This document shows positions 50,217 through 59,000 of a stretch of DNA of 64,000 nt, in pieces; the first letter of the stretch is position 1, and each line of letters opens with the position of its first letter. Below the pieces are notes generated by a model. It made no database searches. It was not told where the DNA came from and saw only the letters and a program-made list of their open reading frames with translations. Position numbers and translations under genes: made by a program. The DNA is from an uncultured beta proteobacterium (GTDB lineage Bacteria > Pseudomonadota > Gammaproteobacteria > Burkholderiales > Burkholderiaceae_C): the NCBI GenBank assembly GCA_903873485.1, contig CAIQOO010000235.1, positions 55,211 to 119,210 of the forward strand. The letters run 5' to 3'.

Positions 50217-51491
50217 ATGACCAAAAAAGTGATTGTGGTGGGCGCTGGACCTGCCGGTTTGATGGCTGCCGACCTGTTGTCCTGCGCTGGTGTGGCAGTT
50301 GAAATCCATGATGCCATGCCCAGTGTCGGGCGCAAGTTTTTGCTGGCGGGCAAAGGCGGGCTGAACCTGACCCATTCCGAGCCAGCCGATTTGTTTGCCG
50401 CACGTTACTTCGAGCGTCGCCCTGAAATGGCGCCGATGTTGCAGACCTTTGGCGCGGGCGAGGTGCGCGCCTGGGCCAGTTCGCTGGGGGTTGAAACCTT
50501 TGTCGGCAGCTCGGGCCGGGTGTTTCCGGTGGACCTGAAGGCGGCGCCCTTGTTGCGTGCCTGGCTGCACCGCCTGCGGCATCCACCAACTGGGCCAGCC
50601 GTGAAGTTCTGCATGCGGCATCGCTGGACCGGCTGGCATCTGCCCGGCAACGATCACGCCTGGCTGAACTTTGAAACCCCAACTGGCCCAGTGTCGGCGC
50701 AGGCCGATGCGGTGGTGCTGGCCCTGGGCGGCGGCAGTTGGGCGCGGCTAGGCTCGGACGGTGCCTGGGTGCCGTGGCTGCGTGCCCGTGGTGTGGCGGT
50801 TTCGCCACTGTTGCCCTCCAACTGCGGTTTTGACCGGCAGGGCGGCTGGAGTCAACACTTTGCCAGTCGTTTTGCCGGCCAGCCCTTCAAGTCGGTGGCC
50901 ATCCGGTTCACCAGCTTGCAGGGCCAGCACTTTGCGCGCAAGGGCGAGTTCGTGGCGACCACCAGCGGTGTTGAAGGAAGCCTGATTTATGCTGCCTCCC
51001 GGCTGTTGCGCGACGAGATTCAGGCACTCGGCCATGCCACGTTTTATCTGGACTTGCTGCCCGATATGTCGGCCGCGCGGGTACATGCCGAGGTAGCGCA
51101 TCCACGCGGCTCGCGCTCGCTGTCGAGCCATCTGAAGAGCCGATTGCACCTTGACGGCATCAAGACCGCGCTGCTGCACGAATTGTTGTCAAAAACCCAG
51201 TTGCAGGATGCTCCGACACTGGCTGCCGCCATCAAGGCATTGCCGGTCACGCTTGATGCAGCGCGACCGCTCGATGAGGCGATCAGCAGCGCCGGTGGTG
51301 TGCAGTTTGAGGCGATGGATGAGAATCTGATGCTCAAGGCCGCACCCGGCGTATTTTGTGCCGGTGAAATGCTCGACTGGGAAGCGCCCACCGGTGGCTA
51401 TCTGCTGACAGCCTGTTTTGCCACGGGGGTCCGGGCGGGTCGCGGCGTACTTGACTATTTTTCAAGCAAAATAGGCTTGCAGCCCTTATGA
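50217..51491 (+). CDS. BaiN/HI0933-like FAD-dependent flavoprotein
   Basis: A 424-residue flavoprotein of the HI0933/BaiN (YhiN) family. The FAD-binding Rossmann motif is VVGAGPAGLMAADLL, with GRKFLLAGKGGLNLTHSE, the family-specific stretch, and GYLLTACFATGVRAGRG near the C-terminus. Its substrate is unknown. ATG at 50217 is preferred; 50208 is also in frame. The last residues (SSKIGLQPL) and the stop codon lie within a dispersed repeat copy, suggesting that the native C-terminus was replaced. Confidence 0.85.
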   Translation: MTKKVIVVGAGPAGLMAADLLSCAGVAVEIHDAMPSVGRKFLLAGKGGLNLTHSEPADLFAARYFERRPEMAPMLQTFGAGEVRAWASSLGVETFVGSSGRVFPVDLKAAPLLRAWLHRLRHPPTGPAVKFCMRHRWTGWHLPGNDHAWLNFETPTGPVSAQADAVVLALGGGSWARLGSDGAWVPWLRARGVAVSPLLPSNCGFDRQGGWSQHFASRFAGQPFKSVAIRFTSLQGQHFARKGEFVATTSGVEGSLIYAASRLLRDEIQALGHATFYLDLLPDMSAARVHAEVAHPRGSRSLSSHLKSRLHLDGIKTALLHELLSKTQLQDAPTLAAAIKALPVTLDAARPLDEAISSAGGVQFEAMDENLMLKAAPGVFCAGEMLDWEAPTGGYLLTACFATGVRAGRGVLDYFSSKIGLQPL

Positions 51492-51525
51492 ACAGTGCGC
51501 TGATAGCTATATAATATATAGCATG
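51466..51525 (-). repeat. Dispersed intergenic repeat, copy 5 (overlaps end of flavoprotein gene)
   Basis: Reverse-oriented copy: AAAATAGGCTTGCAGCCC, then GCGCTGATAGCTATATAATA. The part TTGCAGCCCTTATGA supplies codons L-Q-P-L-stop of the flavoprotein gene. Confidence 0.7.
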
Positions 51526-51532
51526 TCAATGT

Positions 51533-51765
51533 TTGCTTGGTGCGCTGCGCAACATGCAAGGCCGCCCGGCAGACGTTTTGCGTTTGCTTCAGAAAGCCGT
51601 CGAGCTGATGCCGGGGGATGCGATGCGCCGTGCTGGAACGACATCGGGCTGGCCCATGCCAGTTTGTTTCGTCAACCAGAGGCCATGTCCGCTTACCAGC
51701 GTTGTGCCGTATTGGCCGGCCAAACGCTGCTGGCCACCGCCAAACGGTGTTGCGCGCCGGCATAA
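51533..51765 (+). pseudogene. Decayed tetratricopeptide-repeat gene fragment
   Basis: In one frame 51533-51630 reads LGALRNMQGRPADVLRLLQK followed by AVELMPGDA; in another frame about 51637-51720 reads WNDIGLAHASLFRQPEAMSA followed by YQRCAVLAG. Joined, these form a plausible TPR pair, so a frameshift and truncation on both sides are likely. Its left edge abuts repeat copy 5. It fills the otherwise empty stretch 51492-51894. Confidence 0.5.
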
Positions 51766-51894
51766 GTCCGGGCATCATTTGCAGGCCAGGTGCCACTGCG
51801 CCGGAAGCTATGATGACAGTTATAAATCGCACCGCTGGCAGTCCATCAGTGCCTGTCGGTGGTTTGTTTTGATGGAAGTTTTTTGGGGATCAGT

Positions 51895-53190
51895 ATGTCG
51901 GTTCAGAGTACGTATGCACAGAAAAAGATGCTGGCCAGTGATGCAGTCAGACTGGTCAGGGATGGTGACACGATTGTGGTTCCCACAGGTGTTGGCGAGC
52001 CACCCACGCTGCTGGCGGCCCTGTCCGAGCAGCGCCGCAATTTTCTGGATGTCAAGGTGGCGCAGATTTTGGCGATGCGCAAGTTTGCCTATATTGACCC
52101 CAAAACGGTGGACCATGTGCGGCATGTGGCGCTGTTTTATGGCGGTGCCACGCGCGCTGGCGGACAAGCTGGCTGGATCGATTTCATTCCCAACTATTTT
52201 TCAAAAATTCCCAGCATGATCTCGCGTGGCCAGATGCCGGCCGACGTGGTGTTCAGCATGGCTTCGCCGATGGATGCGCACGGCTATTTTTCGCTCAGCC
52301 TGGCGGCCGACTACACCATGGCGGCAGTGGCCAAGGCGCGTGTCGTGGTGCTCGAAGTCAACCCCCATGTGCCGTTTGCTTTTGGCAATTGCCATGTGCA
52401 TATTTCACAACTGGCCGGCCTAGTGGAAAGCAGCGAGCCGGTGCTGGAAGTCGGTTTGCCAAAAATTGGACCGGTGCAGGAAGCCATTGGCAAATATGTG
52501 GCTGATCTGATTGACGATGGATCAACTTTGCAGATTGGTTATGGCGGCATTCCGGATGCGGTGGTCATGCAGCTCACCGCCAAGCATGACTTGGGCATTC
52601 ATACCGAGATGATCGGCGACGGTATTTTGACCCTGCTCGAAAGTGGTGCCGTGACCAACCGCCGTAAAAATTACATGCCCGGCAAGATGCTGGCGACTTT
52701 TGCGCTGGGCTCGGCCAAACTCTACAAGTTCATGGACCGTAACCCGTCGCTGGAGATCCATCCAGTCAACTTCACCAACATGCCGGCGCTGGCCGGGCAA
52801 AACGACAACCTGGTCGCCATCAACGCCACGTTGCAGATTGACCTGCTGGGCCAATGCGGCTCCGAGAGTCTGGGGCATCTGCCGTATTCAGGCACCGGCG
52901 GTCAGGCCGATTTTGTCCGGGCGGCCAATATTTCAAACGGTGGCAAGGCATTCATCGTGCTGCCATCGACCGCCAAAGACCACAGCATTTCACGCATCGT
53001 GCCGGTGATGTCGCCGGGTACCCACTTCAGCATCAGCAAAAACGATGTCAACTATGTCGTCACCGAGTTTGGCGTGGCGCAATTGCGCGGCAAATCGGCG
53101 CGGCAGCGGGCGCGTGAACTGATCAGCATCGCACACCCGGATTTCCGCGTCGAACTGCGTAGCCAGGCCCACAAGCTGGGGCTGGCATAA
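51895..53190 (+). CDS. Acetyl-CoA hydrolase / 4-hydroxybutyrate CoA-transferase family protein
   Basis: A 431-residue CoA transferase of the Ach1/Cat2 family. Visible family motifs are LQIGYGGIPDAV and IHTEMIGDGILTLLESGAVT, which holds the glutamate expected to form the acyl-CoA thioester, and a C-terminal VTEFGVAQLRGKSARQRA. It could cleave or transfer CoA from acetyl-, succinyl- or hydroxybutyryl-CoA. ATG at 51895 follows GGGGATC. Confidence 0.87.
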   Translation: MSVQSTYAQKKMLASDAVRLVRDGDTIVVPTGVGEPPTLLAALSEQRRNFLDVKVAQILAMRKFAYIDPKTVDHVRHVALFYGGATRAGGQAGWIDFIPNYFSKIPSMISRGQMPADVVFSMASPMDAHGYFSLSLAADYTMAAVAKARVVVLEVNPHVPFAFGNCHVHISQLAGLVESSEPVLEVGLPKIGPVQEAIGKYVADLIDDGSTLQIGYGGIPDAVVMQLTAKHDLGIHTEMIGDGILTLLESGAVTNRRKNYMPGKMLATFALGSAKLYKFMDRNPSLEIHPVNFTNMPALAGQNDNLVAINATLQIDLLGQCGSESLGHLPYSGTGGQADFVRAANISNGGKAFIVLPSTAKDHSISRIVPVMSPGTHFSISKNDVNYVVTEFGVAQLRGKSARQRARELISIAHPDFRVELRSQAHKLGLA

Positions 53191-53194
53191 GAAT

Positions 53195-53340
53195 GTCCGT
53201 CGGCGCAATGGCACTGACTTAAGCGCAATTGGTTACCAAATCCTTCCGTTCGCCCTGAGCTTGTCGAAGGGTTCACCAAGGCTTCGACAAGCTCAGCCCG
53301 AACGGAGACCCCTAAGGTCAGTGCCATTGGGATGTCGGTG
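53195..53340. repeat. Nested inverted repeat (outer CAATGGCACTGAC, inner TTCGACAAGCTCAG)
   Basis: Outer arms 53206-53218 and 53317-53329 are exact 13-base complements. Inner arms 53246-53270 and 53282-53305 (CCGTTCGCCCTGAGCTTGTC / CTTCGACAAGCTCAGCCCGA) pair with one or two mismatches. The inner element belongs to a TTCGACAAGCTCAG repeat that I recall from many proteobacterial genomes. It separates the convergent CoA-transferase and fbpC genes. Confidence 0.75.
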
Positions 53341-53358
53341 CTTGTTGGGCCTTGGCCT

Positions 53359-54426
53359 TCAGCCGCGTCGAAACGCCACCACATGGTCGGCGGCGAGCTT
53401 GACGCCGATTTTTTCGCCAATCGCGTGGTTATGGTGCGATGGCACCAAGGACAGCGCTCGCTGGCCGCTGGGCAGCTTGAGGGTGTAAAGAAACTCGGCA
53501 CCGCGAAAAGCCTTGTTTTCGACTTCGGCCTGCAGCAGACTGTCGTCGTCATGGACGATGTCATCGGGGCGCAGCAGCACATCAACCCGGCAATTGCGCA
53601 CGCAGCCCTGGCAGCCGCCAGTGTTGCATTCTGGTGGCACAAAGCCGTCGAGCACACCCAGCTCGGTGTTGACCTGGTGGCTGTTGAGCACATCGCCGGT
53701 CAGCATCGCACCCTGTCCGACGAAATCTGCGACAAAACGGTTGACCGGTTTGTGGTACAGGTTGTAGGGTGTGTCCCATTGCTGAATCCGTCCCTGGTGC
53801 ATCACGCCGACCCAGTCGGCCAGCGAAAACGCCTCGTGCTGGTCATGGGTGACGATCAGCGCGGTGGTGGCTTCACGCTTGAGGATGTCGCGCACCTCGA
53901 TCGACAGACGTTCGCGCAGCTCCACATCAAGGTTGGAAAACGGCTCGTCCATCAACAGCAACTGGGGGCGCGGGGCCAGCGCCCGGGCCAGTGCCACCCG
54001 TTGTTGCTGCCCGCCCGAGAGCTGGTGCGGAAACTGGCTGGCGTGCGTCGCCAGACCGACCAGCGCCAGCAGTTCAGTGACACGCACCAAAGCCGCCTTT
54101 TTGTCGCCGCGTGCCAAGCCAAAGGCGACGTTTTTGGCGACCGTCAGGTGCGGAAACAGCGCATAGTCCTGAAACACCATGCCGACTCGGCGCTTCTCGG
54201 CGGCCAGCATCCAGCCCGGACGGCTGACCACCTCGCCACCAATCAGAACCGCCCCGGCCTGAATCGGTTCAAAACCCGAAATGCAGCGCAGCGCGGTGGT
54301 TTTGCCGCAGCCAGACGGCCCGAGCAGGCAGCCGATTTCGCCCTTGTTCAGCGAAAAACTCAACTCGGCAATGATTTGTCGGGTGCCATACGACTGCGAT
54401 ACCGCATCCAGCATCAGTTCTGTCAT
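53359..54426 (-). CDS. fbpC: Fe3+ ABC transporter ATP-binding protein FbpC-like
   Basis: A 355-residue ATPase with Walker A LLGPSGCGKTT, Q-loop VFQDYALFPHLTV, signature LSGGQQQR and Walker B LLLMDEPFSNLD, and a C-terminal TOBE-like regulatory domain. It matches ferric-iron (FbpC/AfuC) importers best. The regulatory domain has an unusual cysteine cluster at 267, 272, 275 and 279. Three bases after fbpB; last gene of the unit. Confidence 0.85.
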   Translation of the reverse strand: MTELMLDAVSQSYGTRQIIAELSFSLNKGEIGCLLGPSGCGKTTALRCISGFEPIQAGAVLIGGEVVSRPGWMLAAEKRRVGMVFQDYALFPHLTVAKNVAFGLARGDKKAALVRVTELLALVGLATHASQFPHQLSGGQQQRVALARALAPRPQLLLMDEPFSNLDVELRERLSIEVRDILKREATTALIVTHDQHEAFSLADWVGVMHQGRIQQWDTPYNLYHKPVNRFVADFVGQGAMLTGDVLNSHQVNTELGVLDGFVPPECNTGGCQGCVRNCRVDVLLRPDDIVHDDDSLLQAEVENKAFRGAEFLYTLKLPSGQRALSLVPSHHNHAIGEKIGVKLAADHVVAFRRG

Positions 54427-54429
54427 AAA

Positions 54430-56046
54430 TCAAGCGGGTGAAGCGCCGAAGCGCCTGGTCAATAAAAGAATCGGGATGGTACCGGCCAGCACAATCGCCA
54501 GCGAGGGCAGGGCGGCGCGTTCCCATTCGCCCTCAGAGGTCATCTCAAACACCCGCACCGCCAGCGTGTCCCAGCCAAACGGGCGGGTCATCAGGGTGAT
54601 GGGCATTTCTTTCATGATATCGACAAAAGTCAGCGCGGCGGCGGTTGTCAGGCTGGCTTGCAGCATTGGCAAATGCACCCTGGCCAGCAGATGCGGGCCA
54701 CTGCAGCCCAGGCTGCGGGCGGCTTCGTCAACATTGCGGGTGATGCGTTGCAAACCGCTGTCAATCGGGCCAAACCCGACCGCCAGAAAACGCACCAGAT
54801 AGGCCAGCAGCATCACCAGCAGCGTGCCCTTGAGGATTTCAGTGCCGGCAAAACCAAGCCAGGCGCGGCCCAGCTCAATCAGCGCGTTGTCAAGGGCTGC
54901 CACCGGAATAAACAGGCCCACCGCCAGCACCGCACCCGGAAACGCATAGCCCAGCGTGGCAATCCGCTGCGTCCATTGCATATTCGGGCCGGGCCGCTGG
55001 CGACCGGCGTAGGCCAGCAGCAGGGCGACTGCCACCACCATCAGCGCACCCAGACCCGCCAGCAACACCGAATGCCAGGCAAACGCCCAGTAGCGCGCAT
55101 CCAGGTCGGTGGCCGCCACATCCCAGGTCCACACCATGAGTTGAGTCACCGGCACCCCAAATGCCAGCAACAGCACCGTCCAGGCGTAGCCAGATGCCAG
55201 CCAGCCCGGTGCGCCCGCGAGCGTGATGCGCTTTGAGGCGGCACTGCGCCCGACTGCGCCAAACCGCATTTGCGAGCGCGAGCGCTGCTCAACCACCACC
55301 GCCAGCAGCACAAACACAATCAGCACCGAGGCCAGTTGTGCCGCTGCCGGCAACGAAAACAGGCTGTACCAGGCTTTGTAAATGGCGGTGGTGAAGGTGT
55401 CGTAATTGAACACCGCCACGGTGCCAAAGTCGGCCAGGGTTTCCATCAGGGCCAGCATCAGTCCGGCGGCGATCCAGGGACGCGCCATCGGCAGCGCTAC
55501 CCGGAAAAACCCGCGTGTGCGCGACAGTCCCAGCGACTGCGCCGCTTCCAGGGCAATCGCGCCCTGCGTGGCAAAAGCGTTTTTGCAAATCAGATAGACA
55601 TAGGGGTAGAGCGCTAGCGACATCACCCCGATGACCCCGCCACGCGAGCGGATTTCGGGCAGGTCGGTGATGCCCCAGTGAGCACGTAGCCAGCTTTGCG
55701 GCGGCCCGCTGAAGTCCAGCAGGTCAATTGCCACAAACGCCGTCACATAGGCCGGCAAAGCCAGCGGCAGCAGCAGCGCCCAGTCCAGCAGCCGACGCCC
55801 CGGAAACTCGCACATCGCCACCAGCCAGGCCAGTGACACCCCCAGCAGGCCAACACCCAGGCCCACCCCCAGCAGCAGCCAGAAGGTGTTGAGCAACAGT
55901 TCAGGCAAGACAAATTCGCCCAAATGCGCCAGCGTGTCGCCATCAAGCCGCGCAAACGAGGCGAAGCTGACCAGCACCGGCACCAGCACCAGCGCCGCCA
56001 CAGACCAGGCAAACAGCCGCCAGCCGTCTGGTCGCCAATACACCAT
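54430..56046 (-). CDS. fbpB: Fe3+ ABC transporter permease FbpB-like
   Basis: A 538-residue permease in which two six-helix permease units are fused, as in FbpB/ThiP-type transporters; EAA loops are seen at ALEAAQSLGLSRTRGFFRVA and NVDEAARSLGCSGPHLLARV. ATG at 56046 overlaps the upstream stop (TGATG), so translation is coupled to the sensor gene. No FbpA-type binding protein is adjacent. Confidence 0.86.
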   Translation of the reverse strand: MVYWRPDGWRLFAWSVAALVLVPVLVSFASFARLDGDTLAHLGEFVLPELLLNTFWLLLGVGLGVGLLGVSLAWLVAMCEFPGRRLLDWALLLPLALPAYVTAFVAIDLLDFSGPPQSWLRAHWGITDLPEIRSRGGVIGVMSLALYPYVYLICKNAFATQGAIALEAAQSLGLSRTRGFFRVALPMARPWIAAGLMLALMETLADFGTVAVFNYDTFTTAIYKAWYSLFSLPAAAQLASVLIVFVLLAVVVEQRSRSQMRFGAVGRSAASKRITLAGAPGWLASGYAWTVLLLAFGVPVTQLMVWTWDVAATDLDARYWAFAWHSVLLAGLGALMVVAVALLLAYAGRQRPGPNMQWTQRIATLGYAFPGAVLAVGLFIPVAALDNALIELGRAWLGFAGTEILKGTLLVMLLAYLVRFLAVGFGPIDSGLQRITRNVDEAARSLGCSGPHLLARVHLPMLQASLTTAAALTFVDIMKEMPITLMTRPFGWDTLAVRVFEMTSEGEWERAALPSLAIVLAGTIPILLLTRRFGASPA

Positions 56047-58760
56047 CACGGTGTTGCCCTTGCAGGTCTATCGTTTTGCGTTACAAACAGTTTTGCAAAC
56101 CGCCAATCCTCCGTCAGCATGTGACGGGCCACGACTTCGGTTACCAGAAAATCCACCAGTTCTCTGACCGAGACCTCCGCATCCTGATTGGCAGGATGGC
56201 GAAGTTTGAGTGCCTGGGCCACCAGCGCCTGGTGCATCTGGACATGTTCCTGGAGGTGTTCGTAAGCGTAGGTCTGAAGAATCGCTTCCTCATGTGCAAA
56301 GTGTTCCACAACATGCGCCAGCAGGGCATCGAACGCCGCATCAAATTCACCGGGTTCTTCGGCTTGCGTTGCCACCTTGCCCAGCAGAACATTGCTCAGG
56401 CGAAATAGCTCCTGGTGTTCTCTGTCAATGTCGGGGTGACCGCAGGCAAAGACCGCCTTCCAGGTCAACCTGACAATCGATTGGCCGACAGGACTGGGGG
56501 CATCCATGTCCTCTTCTGCCGCTTCGCTCAAGCTGCACAAGACCACCGTATTGCCACCCGCTTCCTTGGCCTGGTACATGGCACTGTCGCTCAGGCGCAG
56601 CAGGTCTTGCCCGGTATTGGCGTGATCAGGGTAGATCGCCATGCCAATGCTCGACGAGACGCCCAGCGACAACTGACTTGGGGCGAGAAAAGGTTGCGCC
56701 AGCGCGATGCGAATCTTTTCGGCCACAGCCAGCGCGTCTTCGTTGCTTTGCAGATCGGGCAATACCACCAGGAATTCATCCCCGCCTACGCGCGCTGCCG
56801 TGTCAGAGGCGCGCAGACAGCGCTTGATGCGCCGCGCCACCGCCTGTAGCAGCCAGTCGCCGGTCTCATGACCATGCTGGTCGTTGATCGGCTTGAATTT
56901 ATCCAGATCGATGAACATCAAGGCCATGCGCGATTGGCTGCGCCGGGCGCGCGCCAGCGTCTGATTCAGCCGGTCATTGAACATCCGACGATTGGGCAAT
57001 TGGGTCAAGGGGTCGTAAAACGCCAGTTGCTGCACTTCTTCTTCGAGTTGCTTGCGCTCGGTGATGTCACGCAGGATGCCGATGTAGTGCGATATCTGTC
57101 CGGTCCTGGCCTTGACCGCAGTAATCGTGAGCTGCTCCGGGTAAATCTCGCCGTTTTTGCGCCGATGCCAGACTTCGCCATGCCAGGCACCGGTTTGTGC
57201 CACCGTTTCCCACATGTCTGCATAGAAACTCGCGTCATGGCGGTCAGATCTGAGCATGCGCGCTGTCTGGCCAATCGCCTCGTCTGCCGTGTAACCGGTG
57301 ATTTGCGTAAAGGCCGCATTGACACGCAAAATGACCTTGTCAGCATCGGTCACGACCATGCCATCCTGGGATCCAAAGGCAATGGCGGCAATCCGCAGAT
57401 CCAGATCGGCGCGCTTGCGCTCGGTAATGTCACGCGTCACACCCAGCAGGCTGACGAACTCCCCTGCATCATTTTGAATGCCCGAGACGGTGACCTCGGT
57501 CCAGACCGTGCCGCCCTGTTTGCACGGCTGCTCCAGTTCACCCCGGAAATCAGCAACCGGCTGTTTCGCCTGAATCGCCTGGATGGCACGGCCCAGGCCG
57601 TCTTGCGCGATTTGCGCGCTGGCCGGCGTCAGTGCCTGGTCAAGCGATTGTTGCATCACCTCGGCCACCGAGTAGCCGCGCAGCCGCTCAACCGACGGGC
57701 TGACATAAGTGAATTGGCCGGTCAGATCCATGGTCCAGATGACATCGGACGCGTTATCGGCCAGCAAGCGGTGCCGCTCCTCTGAAATGCGCAAAGCGCT
57801 GCGCGCCTCCTGGCTGGCCGTCAGGGCGAGTTGGAGCCTGCGGTTGTTGCGCAGGATATAGACCACAGTCAGAGCGGCGATCACCAGCAAGGCGAGCAAA
57901 AAGTAAATCCGGGTCCAGTCAATGGCTTGCTGAACATTGATGGAAACATGCTGGTTTGAAATCGCTTCGCGCTCTTGCGGCGTGATGGTCTTGACACCTT
58001 TTTCCAGAATCGACAGGAGCAGTTTTTCATCCTTGAGCACCCCGACGCGAAGCTGGTTGGTGTATTCGGGAATCTGGCCGGCAATTTTTAGATTGAAGAG
58101 GCCTTCTTTCTTGATCGCATTGGCGGCCACGATCAGCGAGCGAATTGTCAGATCGGCTTTACGCTCGGAGACCAGAACCATCGACTCCGGTTCGCTGGCG
58201 GTCAGGATGACCTGGAGATTGGGAAAATCGCGCCGCACCCGCTCTTCGACCATGGTGCCGCGTGGCAAGGCAATCCGTTCATTTTGAAGCCCCCGGATAT
58301 CGGCGACAAACCCATGCTCTTCGCGGGTAATGATGACATTCGGGTCAAAAAAAATCGGCTCGGTAAAAATTAGCCAGGCATCACGCGCCGGAGTCTGATT
58401 CAGAAAACTCATGATCTGGCAGCGTTTGCCTTTGGATGCTGCCAGACTTTCCTCCCAGTCCTTGACCGGATGAAGTGCAATTCGCAAACCCACACGCTGC
58501 GCTACCAACTGCACCAGATCAGCGGCAATACCCTCGTGTTGCCCTTGCGGGTTGATGCGCTCGAACGGAGCCCAGTCTGGATCCACGCACATTTTTATGG
58601 TGCCAACCCGCTCAATGTAGGCCTGTTCTTGCGGCGTGAAGGCAATGGCTGCATCAGAAGCAGCGGCGACCGTGGCAGAACCGATCACCATCATGAGGCT
58701 CAAAAGAACGATTTTCACCGCTGAATTGAAATTTAAAAGAATGCAGGGATCATTTGACAT
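56046..58760 (-). CDS. Fused SBP_bac_3 sensor - PAS-PAS - GGDEF - hemerythrin protein
   Basis: A 904-residue membrane sensor. A signal/anchor helix leads into a periplasmic amino-acid-type binding domain (VGTIKMCVDPDWAPFERINP), then a transmembrane helix near 285-305 (FLLALLVIAALTVVYILRNN), two PAS domains, a GGDEF domain with intact GGDEF signature (ARVGGDEFLVVLP) and a C-terminal bacteriohemerythrin domain with the iron ligands in HPDIDREHQELF, HVVEHFAHEE, HLQEHVQMH and VARHM. It should make c-di-GMP in response to an extracellular ligand and to oxygen/redox. First gene of the unit with fbpB and fbpC. Confidence 0.88.
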   Translation of the reverse strand: MSNDPCILLNFNSAVKIVLLSLMMVIGSATVAAASDAAIAFTPQEQAYIERVGTIKMCVDPDWAPFERINPQGQHEGIAADLVQLVAQRVGLRIALHPVKDWEESLAASKGKRCQIMSFLNQTPARDAWLIFTEPIFFDPNVIITREEHGFVADIRGLQNERIALPRGTMVEERVRRDFPNLQVILTASEPESMVLVSERKADLTIRSLIVAANAIKKEGLFNLKIAGQIPEYTNQLRVGVLKDEKLLLSILEKGVKTITPQEREAISNQHVSINVQQAIDWTRIYFLLALLVIAALTVVYILRNNRRLQLALTASQEARSALRISEERHRLLADNASDVIWTMDLTGQFTYVSPSVERLRGYSVAEVMQQSLDQALTPASAQIAQDGLGRAIQAIQAKQPVADFRGELEQPCKQGGTVWTEVTVSGIQNDAGEFVSLLGVTRDITERKRADLDLRIAAIAFGSQDGMVVTDADKVILRVNAAFTQITGYTADEAIGQTARMLRSDRHDASFYADMWETVAQTGAWHGEVWHRRKNGEIYPEQLTITAVKARTGQISHYIGILRDITERKQLEEEVQQLAFYDPLTQLPNRRMFNDRLNQTLARARRSQSRMALMFIDLDKFKPINDQHGHETGDWLLQAVARRIKRCLRASDTAARVGGDEFLVVLPDLQSNEDALAVAEKIRIALAQPFLAPSQLSLGVSSSIGMAIYPDHANTGQDLLRLSDSAMYQAKEAGGNTVVLCSLSEAAEEDMDAPSPVGQSIVRLTWKAVFACGHPDIDREHQELFRLSNVLLGKVATQAEEPGEFDAAFDALLAHVVEHFAHEEAILQTYAYEHLQEHVQMHQALVAQALKLRHPANQDAEVSVRELVDFLVTEVVARHMLTEDWRFAKLFVTQNDRPARATP

Positions 58761-58931
58761 ACAGGGTCTATCGATCTGTTTGGATCAATGAATGAATGGG
58801 TAACAATTAATCGGCTTTCTCAGCCCATTGCCAGATTTGCGGATGGAGGTCTTGATCTTACGGTAAAGAGCCTGTGCGCCGCTGTCATATCAATGCGACT
58901 GGCGGGCCAACCGGTTAATTCTGGCAACATC

Positions 58932-59000
58932 AATTTGATATAAATTATGTAGCTGTCAGCGCAATGGCTATAAGGGCTGCAAGGCTTTTTTGTCTAAAAC
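58932..59000 (+). repeat. Dispersed intergenic repeat, copy 6 (overlaps end of acyltransferase gene)
   Basis: Blocks TATAAATTATGTAGCTGTCA, GCGCAATGGCTATAAGGGCT and GCAAGGCTTTTTTGTC. On the minus strand it supplies the last codons of the acyltransferase (L-Q-P-L-stop). Confidence 0.65.

Noticed and set aside
51533..52219. 228-codon frame starting in the TPR remnant and running into the CoA-transferase gene
   Set aside because: Beyond 51630 it matches no family and overlaps the real gene in another frame.
53246..53305. Possible insertion-sequence terminal repeats
   Set aside because: Only 11 bases separate the inner arms and no transposase gene is nearby; a palindromic repeat is the simpler reading.
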